Shown piece after piece: positions 48,916 to 53,791 of a DNA stretch of 53,791 nt (positions are counted from its first letter, which is position 1; every line of letters begins with the position of its first letter). The stretch is from JAUIEH01 sp964483375. GTDB lineage: Bacteria > Pseudomonadota > Alphaproteobacteria > Caulobacterales > Maricaulaceae. Position numbers and translations under genes: made by a program. The notes under the pieces are model-generated. The model was given only the letters and a program-made list of their open reading frames with translations, made no database searches and was not told the DNA's origin. The stretch spans positions 1-53,791 of the forward strand of contig CAZABJ010000012.1 of the NCBI GenBank assembly GCA_964483375.1, read 5' to 3'.

Positions 48916-51240
48916 TTAACGGCGCGCGGTGATCTGGAACGTCACCGTGCGGGGCGCGCCGAAATAGGCCGTCCGAATGCCGCCGACCGAGGAGAACTCC
49001 TGGAAGTCGGTGGCGTAGACTTCGTCTGAGAGGTTACGGCCATAAATGCCCGCCGACCAGTTGCCGGCGAAGTCCGCCAGCACCAGACGCGCGTCATAGA
49101 GCGTGTAGGCTTCCTGGAAGGCTTCGTCGATGCGGTCGACCGTGCCGAAGGGCAGAAGCGCTTGTTCGGACTGGTCCACCGCCAAGGCGTGGGCGTCGCG
49201 ATAGCTGGCGCTCGCGCCCAGCGTCAGCTCGCCGATATTGTCGAAGGTCCAGGTGTAAGCGCCGCCCAAACGCGCGGTGATTTCGGGCGCGAAGGCGGGC
49301 TCTTCGAAGTCGGCCCGGTCCCCGCCCGGGTAGCGCTGGTCGAGGAACTCGCCATATTCCGCGTTCAACAGGCCCAGCTGAGCGTCGACGGTGAAGTTGT
49401 CATACACCTCAGCGAGGAACTCCACTTCGGCGCCGTAGATGTCGAGCTGACCGGCGTTCAAGACGGTGAAGACGGCGGTGGGAACCAGCGCGCCGCCCGG
49501 GCCCGGCAAGTCGATGGTGTCGGACACCCGCGCTTGGAAGTCTTGATAGTCGTTATAGAAGACGTTGCCGTTCAAGATCACGCGGCCGCCGCCCCAGGTG
49601 GTGCGCGCGCCGATCTCAAAGCTGTTCACGATCTCCGGATCATAGGGCTGTTCTTCGTTGGGGTTGTTCGCCCGGCCGTTGAAACCGCCCGACTTGAAGC
49701 CGCGCGAGAAACGGGCGTAGCCGAAGATTTCGTCGGTGAACTGATAGTCGATCGAGAACAGAGGCGACACGTCGCTCCAGTCTTCCGACACGTCGAAGCC
49801 GACGCCCACGGGGTCGAATGTCGTGGTGGTGCCGCGGCTGTAGCGCTTCAGCTCGTAGGTATAGCGCAACCCGCCGGTGAGCGAGAGCCGGTCATTGACG
49901 TCAAACACCAAGTTGGCGAACGCCGCCCAGGAGTGCAGCGAAAGGCTGTCTTCGATGTCCCGGGTAAAAGGCAGCGGCGCGCCGGCGGCGAGCAAGAAAT
50001 CGTCCGCATAGGCCTGCTGGAAGGAATCGATGTTCTCGTTCAGCCAGAACACCCCGCCGACGCCGCGCAAGCGGTCGCCGTTATAGAGCACTTGGAACTC
50101 TTGGCTGGCTTGGTCTTGTTCAACGTCGACCAGCACGTCGCCCAATTCGAGCGGCGTGGCGTCGATGTCGATGAAGTCGGTGTATTCGAGGTCGCGATAG
50201 GCGGTGATGGAACGCAGGGTCCAACGGTCGTTCAGGTCCCATGACGCGGTGGCGCTCACGCCCCAGTGGTCGAGCTCGTTGGAATTTTGAAGCTCGGTCT
50301 CGCTGCCCGGGAAGCCCGCGCGCGACAGCGAAGTGGCGGTGACGAAGTCGTACTCCTCCCCGGTCGGGGTGAAGGTCGGAACGATCGCGAGCGTCGGGTC
50401 CAGCGGCGCGATGTCGACCGCGAACAGCCCGTTCACCGGCTGACCGACGGTGAGGTTCGGGTTCTCGTGGGTGTAGTCGGCGGCGAAGGACAGCTCGACA
50501 TTCGACGTGGGCGTCCAGCGCAGCGAACCGCGCAGGCCGAACGTGTCCTTGTCGTTGTACTCATCGCCGGTGATCGGATCGTCCACATAGCCGTCGCGGC
50601 CGCCGTAATAGACGGTGGCGCCGCCGAACAGCTGGCCCGGCGCGATGGGACCGGAGACCGACGCATTGGCTTCGATGGCGTTGTAGGAGCCGTAGGAGAA
50701 ACGTCCGTTCGCTTCAAACTCGTCGCCAGGCTGGCGGGTCACGATGCGCAGCGCGCCGCCATTAGTGTTCTTGCCGTAAAGCGTGCCTTGCGGCCCGCGC
50801 AGCACCTCAATGCGCTCGATGTCATAAACGTCGAACAACGCGCCGCGGATGCGCGAGATGTAGACGTCGTCGACATACACGCCGACAGCGGGGTCGAAGG
50901 TCGCCAGCGCGTCGGGCTGGCCGACGCCGCGGATGAAGATATTCGCCGAGGAGGACGAACCCCGGCCCTGAACCAGGTTCAGGTTCGGGACCAGACCTTG
51001 CAGCACGCCGACGTTTTCCGCCGCCAGATCTTCGAGAAGTTCAGCTTCGGAAAAAGCCGAAACCGCGCCGGGAACGGTTTGCAGCGTTTCTTCCTGACGC
51101 CGCGAGGTGACCACGATGACCTCGCGCTCGCGCACGGTCTCGCCTTCGTCTTGAGCGAGGACCGGTTGGGACAACGCCCCAGCCGCCAGAGCGGCGACGG
51201 CGCAGGAAAGAGCAAGGCGTGCACGGTGCGGGTTGGTCAT
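48916..51240 (-). CDS. TonB-dependent outer-membrane receptor
   Basis: The 774-residue protein has a signal peptide (about 1-29, ending in PVLAQ), a TonB-box-like segment VREREVIVVTSRRQEETLQ, a plug domain with GVLQGLVPNLNLVQGRGS, YVDDVYISRIRGALFDVYDIERIEVLRGPQGTLYGKNTNGG, and a long beta-barrel. It imports a siderophore, glycan or other ligand using TonB energy. The C-terminal strand ends TVTFQITARR, where most barrels end in Phe or Trp. No regulator gene or catabolic partner is adjacent except the hydrolase and MFS genes downstream, which share the strand. Ligand unknown. Confidence 0.95.
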   Translation of the reverse strand: MTNPHRARLALSCAVAALAAGALSQPVLAQDEGETVREREVIVVTSRRQEETLQTVPGAVSAFSEAELLEDLAAENVGVLQGLVPNLNLVQGRGSSSSANIFIRGVGQPDALATFDPAVGVYVDDVYISRIRGALFDVYDIERIEVLRGPQGTLYGKNTNGGALRIVTRQPGDEFEANGRFSYGSYNAIEANASVSGPIAPGQLFGGATVYYGGRDGYVDDPITGDEYNDKDTFGLRGSLRWTPTSNVELSFAADYTHENPNLTVGQPVNGLFAVDIAPLDPTLAIVPTFTPTGEEYDFVTATSLSRAGFPGSETELQNSNELDHWGVSATASWDLNDRWTLRSITAYRDLEYTDFIDIDATPLELGDVLVDVEQDQASQEFQVLYNGDRLRGVGGVFWLNENIDSFQQAYADDFLLAAGAPLPFTRDIEDSLSLHSWAAFANLVFDVNDRLSLTGGLRYTYELKRYSRGTTTTFDPVGVGFDVSEDWSDVSPLFSIDYQFTDEIFGYARFSRGFKSGGFNGRANNPNEEQPYDPEIVNSFEIGARTTWGGGRVILNGNVFYNDYQDFQARVSDTIDLPGPGGALVPTAVFTVLNAGQLDIYGAEVEFLAEVYDNFTVDAQLGLLNAEYGEFLDQRYPGGDRADFEEPAFAPEITARLGGAYTWTFDNIGELTLGASASYRDAHALAVDQSEQALLPFGTVDRIDEAFQEAYTLYDARLVLADFAGNWSAGIYGRNLSDEVYATDFQEFSSVGGIRTAYFGAPRTVTFQITARR

Positions 51241-51356
51241 GGGTCGTTCCCCAATTCTGTGCGCCCGCCCGACGCGCGCGCTGCCCTAGTGTCTATCGTG
51301 GCGGACCACGGATCCCGGCCAGTAAACGCGTTTAGCAACTGGGCGCAACAAAGCTC

Positions 51357-51382
51357 GCGCCGCAGCAAAACGCGTGCGGCGC
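51357..51382 (-). terminator. Possible terminator downstream of the CoA-transferase genes
   Basis: An 8-bp perfect stem (GCGCCGCA/TGCGGCGC) with a 10-base loop is followed on the minus strand by GAGCTTTGTTG, a broken T-run. It lies 42 bases after the beta-subunit stop and before the TonB-receptor promoter region. Confidence 0.4.
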
Positions 51383-51423
51383 AGCATGGTGCGTTAAGGC
51401 CACATAATCAGGACGTCTAAGGA

Positions 51424-52071
51424 CTAAGCCGCAGCGGAGGGCGCGGCCACGAGCGTCGCGTCAGTCTTGGCTTCGACCTCGTCCAAGCTCACCCCAGGCG
51501 CCAATTCGACCACCGTTAAACCGCCGTCCACGACGTCGAAGACACCCAAATTGGTGATGACGCGGTCCACCACGGCGCGGCCCGTCAGGGGCAACGTGCA
51601 CCGCTTCAAGAGCTTGGTTTCGTCCTTTTTGTTGGTGTGGTCCATCACCACCACCACGCGCTTGACGCCTGCGACAAGGTCCATCGCCCCGCCCATGCCT
51701 TTGACGAGCTTTCCGGGGATCATCCAATTGGCCAGGTCGCCGTTTTCGGCCACCTCCATCGCCCCAAGTATCGCCAGATCGATATGCCCCCCACGAATCA
51801 TCGCGAAGCTGTCGGAGGAGGAGAAGAAGCTCGTCCGGTCTTGTTCGGTGATGGTTTGTTTGCCGGCGTTGATGAGGTCGGCGTCTTCTTCGCCCTCAAA
51901 GGGGAACGGTCCCATGCCGAGCATGCCGTTCTCCGATTGCAGGGTCACGTCCACGCCCGCGGGGATGTAGTTCGCCACCAGCGTCGGGATGCCGATGCCC
52001 AAATTGACGTAGAACCCGTCTTGCAGCTCTTGGGCGGCGCGTTGCGCCATTTGATCGCGATCCCAGGGCAT
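51424..52071 (-). CDS. scoB: 3-oxoacid CoA-transferase subunit B
   Basis: The 215-residue subunit carries the catalytic Glu in SENGMLGMGP. GIGIPTLVANYIP is the conserved N-terminal glycine-rich stretch, and GHIDLAILGAMEV, GAMDLVAGVKRVVVVMDHT are typical of the beta chain of succinyl-CoA:acetoacetate CoA-transferases. ATG 52071 follows GAGGAGA by 8 bases; a longer frame upstream is not supported. The subunit A gene ends 84 bases upstream. The pair passes CoA between succinate and acetoacetate or similar acids. Confidence 0.95.
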   Translation of the reverse strand: MPWDRDQMAQRAAQELQDGFYVNLGIGIPTLVANYIPAGVDVTLQSENGMLGMGPFPFEGEEDADLINAGKQTITEQDRTSFFSSSDSFAMIRGGHIDLAILGAMEVAENGDLANWMIPGKLVKGMGGAMDLVAGVKRVVVVMDHTNKKDETKLLKRCTLPLTGRAVVDRVITNLGVFDVVDGGLTVVELAPGVSLDEVEAKTDATLVAAPSAAA

Positions 52072-52154
52072 GACGTCGTCTCCTCTCCGAGAGCGGGCGG
52101 TTTCTTGAACTGCGCCGCTTGTATGGTTGGGGTCCCTCGCCGCAGAGCGCAACG

Positions 52155-52859
52155 TTACGCAGCGCTGCGCGGGCGAACGGTGCGCTGCTCGATGCGTTTC
52201 TCGTGGTCGCCCTGAAGCAAACGGTGCACGAAGATGCCTGGCGTATGAATGAAATTGGGGTCGAGGAACCCGACCGGAACGATTTCCTCAACCTCAGCGA
52301 CGGTGACTTTCCCAGCCGCCGCCATTTCGGGGTTAAAGTTTCGTGCGGTCTTGCGATAGATGAGATTGCCCTGGGCGTCGCCCTTCCAGGCTTTGACGAT
52401 GGAAAGGTCCGCGGTCAGCCCAGTCTCCATCACATATTCTTCGCCTTCGAAAAACTTCGTTTCTTTGCCTTCCGCCACCAGGGTGCCCACCCCAGTCTTG
52501 GTGTAGAATGCCGGGATTCCGGCTCCGCCCGCCCGGCAACGCTCCGCAAGCGTTCCCTGGGGATTGAACTCTAATTCAAGTTCTCCCGAGAGATATTGCT
52601 GCTCGAAGGTCTTATTCTCCCCGACATAGGAAGAGACCATTTTTTTGATTTGACGGGTTTGCAGGAGCAGGCCGAGTCCGAAATCGTCGACGCCGCAATT
52701 GTTTGAGATCACGGTGAGGTCTTTGACGCCGGAGTCTCGCAGCGCGACGATCAGGTTCTCGGGGATGCCGCATAAGCCGAACCCGCCAGCCATGATCGTC
52801 ATGCCGTCAAACAACACGCCCTCAAGGGCGGCGACGGCGTCGGATTGGACCTTTTCCAT
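52155..52859 (-). CDS. scoA: 3-oxoacid CoA-transferase subunit A
   Basis: The 234-residue subunit A has the family's VLFDGMTIMAGGFGLCGIPENLI at the N-terminus, NCGVDDFGLGLLL, SYVGENKTFEQQYLSGELE and the hinge FYTKTGVGTLVAEGKE. It forms a heterodimer with the product of the next gene; the CoA-bound Glu is on subunit B. The reaction links acetoacetate use to succinyl-CoA. These genes stand alone between a prepilin peptidase gene and the TonB receptor. Confidence 0.95.
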   Translation of the reverse strand: MEKVQSDAVAALEGVLFDGMTIMAGGFGLCGIPENLIVALRDSGVKDLTVISNNCGVDDFGLGLLLQTRQIKKMVSSYVGENKTFEQQYLSGELELEFNPQGTLAERCRAGGAGIPAFYTKTGVGTLVAEGKETKFFEGEEYVMETGLTADLSIVKAWKGDAQGNLIYRKTARNFNPEMAAAGKVTVAEVEEIVPVGFLDPNFIHTPGIFVHRLLQGDHEKRIEQRTVRPRSAA

Positions 52860-52939
52860 GGGCGGACTCCTTGGTCGGGGGCGGTCAGAGCACGCACTAT
52901 GCGACGAAGCCGCTCAATTGCGAAAGTCGCCCCTCGGGG

Positions 52940-53563
52940 TCAAATCACCCAAAGCGGACCGGCGAGCCAGGCGAGAAAGCCCCCCGCCGCCAAGAACGGA
53001 CCGAAAGGCGCCATGGATTGCATATCAGCGCTCTCGCCCCTCAAGCGCGCCGCCACAAGGTGAAAGGCAAGCCCCAAGGCCGGCGCGATCATCAGAACGG
53101 TGAGCAGTCCATAGGGCCCGACCCAGAGACCCAACGCGCCCATCAGCTTTGCGTCCCCGCGCCCCAGCCCGTCTATGCCCCGAAACCGGCGGTAGGCTTC
53201 GTTGACGCCGAGAAAGAGCGCCAAGCCTGCCGCCGCCGCTGCGCTATGGCTCACGATGAGACCGGACGGCGCGGCCGCCGCCAGCCAGGCTCCGCCCAGG
53301 GCGGCGAGCGCCAGAGTCAAAGGGTCCGGCAAGCGGTAGACGTCCGCGTCGATCACACCCAGGGCGAAGAGCAAACACGCCAGCCCCGCCGTCCAAGGCG
53401 CGCCGCCGGAGGCGAAGGAAGCCGCAACGGCGAGGAGCGGGCAGCCCAGCGCGATGAGCCATACGCCAAGCCGGCCGACTTGGTAGACCCGCGCGACATA
53501 GGCCAGGCCCGCGCCCGCGAACGGAGCCAGCACCACCACCGCAAGCATCGGCGTCAGCGTCAC
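52940..53563 (-). CDS. Prepilin peptidase, short form without the methylase domain
   Basis: The 207-residue membrane protein has the two catalytic Asp segments of A24 aspartic peptidases: IDADVYRLPD and GLGRGDAKLMGALGLWVG. About six TM helices are visible. PFGPFLAAGG is the family's C-terminal mark. The cytoplasmic loop with the four-Cys motif and N-methyltransferase activity found in full PilD (about 260-290 residues) is missing from the N-terminus. A Tad or type II/IV-type prepilin would be its substrate; no pilin gene is in the window. Confidence 0.9.
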   Translation of the reverse strand: MTLTPMLAVVVLAPFAGAGLAYVARVYQVGRLGVWLIALGCPLLAVAASFASGGAPWTAGLACLLFALGVIDADVYRLPDPLTLALAALGGAWLAAAAPSGLIVSHSAAAAAGLALFLGVNEAYRRFRGIDGLGRGDAKLMGALGLWVGPYGLLTVLMIAPALGLAFHLVAARLRGESADMQSMAPFGPFLAAGGFLAWLAGPLWVI

Positions 53564-53684
53564 GCGCCCCTCCTCGCTCAGCTCTCGACGTTATGGGCCA
53601 AAACGCTTGGCCCCGCAGCAAGCGCGGGCGCCCATCGCGCCGGCGCTGCGGCGCGGCGCATGTCGAAGCGTAAGAGGATCACGC

Positions 53685-53791
53685 TTGTTTTCGGCGTTCG
53701 ACAATAGGCCGGAATGGGCGCGGGCGCTTGCGGAGCGGCGCTCAGCGCATCGCTCCGGGTCCGATGACGCGGACGCGAACCGACGTCGTAC
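53685..53791 (+). CDS. Possible start of a plus-strand gene at the window edge
   Basis: A frame opened by TTG 53685, with TAAGAGG 7 bases upstream, stays open to the edge (35 codons: FSAFDNRPEWARALAERR and on). The region 53564-53791 has no other plausible long plus-strand start. On the minus strand a short frame ending at 53742 could equally be the C-terminus of a gene transcribed toward the prepilin peptidase. The sequence is too short to decide. Confidence 0.25.
   Translation, partial: MFSAFDNRPEWARALAERRSAHRSGSDDADANRRR

Noticed and set aside
53742..53791. C-terminal end of a minus-strand gene at the right edge
   Set aside because: Sixteen codons ending in TGA are too few to support a gene, and the overlapping plus-strand frame is equally plausible.

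Overview
The window is dense, strongly GC-rich chromosomal DNA with short intergenic gaps. The gene content and order point to a marine-type alphaproteobacterium near the Caulobacterales, Hyphomonadales or Parvularculales. Evidence for this is the rpmH-rnpA-yidC-engB run followed by a HAD pyrimidine nucleotidase, dapD, a DUF3052 gene and dapE; the nearby truA, fmt, def, rmuC and recR; DUF1036 proteins; a TonB-dependent receptor; and many lipoproteins. I see no phage, insertion sequence, CRISPR array, tRNA or rRNA.

Layout. Bases 1-234 hold the end of a membrane protein gene. A minus-strand catabolic block (6452 down to 285) encodes a GST-like protein, two adjacent acyl-CoA dehydrogenases, an acyl-CoA ligase and an HCCA-isomerase/DsbA-like protein; it looks like CoA-dependent breakdown of an acid. 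A P1/S58 peptidase and a gamma-glutamyltransferase lipoprotein follow. From 16709 down to 9674 lies a probable six-gene minus-strand operon: retropepsin-like protease, inactive-transglutaminase 7TM protein, ATP-grasp glutamate-ligase-like protein, TVP38-type membrane protein, MerA-like flavoprotein and an orphan histidine kinase. The first three are the core of a poorly characterised peptide-modification module.

The divergent plus-strand housekeeping run starts at about 16864. Its start region is unusual: rnpA, an 8-codon leader ORF and rpmH begin within 32 bases in three frames, and rpmH appears nested inside rnpA. The run continues through yidC, which has a long extra C-terminal tail, engB, a DUF1036 protein, the nucleotidase, dapD, the DUF3052 gene, dapE and a membrane protein whose 3' end overlaps truA.

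Between truA and fmt sits a DUF2178-like membrane protein plus XRE regulator pair. Its promoter carries two matching dyad operators about three helical turns apart, over the -35 and -10 boxes. serA, fmt, an Ala/Glu-rich secreted protein, def, a sialidase-fold lipoprotein, rmuC, a PQQ sugar dehydrogenase, recR, gcdH, an FKBP lipoprotein, threonine ammonia-lyase and a GNAT-like protein follow.

The last third (39.8-53.6 kb) is almost all minus strand: an M16 peptidase lipoprotein, a small membrane protein, a double ABC ATPase without permeases, two alpha/beta hydrolases around an MFS transporter, a TonB-dependent receptor, a two-subunit CoA-transferase and a short prepilin peptidase. Several minus-strand genes are followed by long perfect GC-rich inverted repeats with little or no U-tract, probably the local type of transcript end. 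No gene-free stretch exceeds 300 bases.
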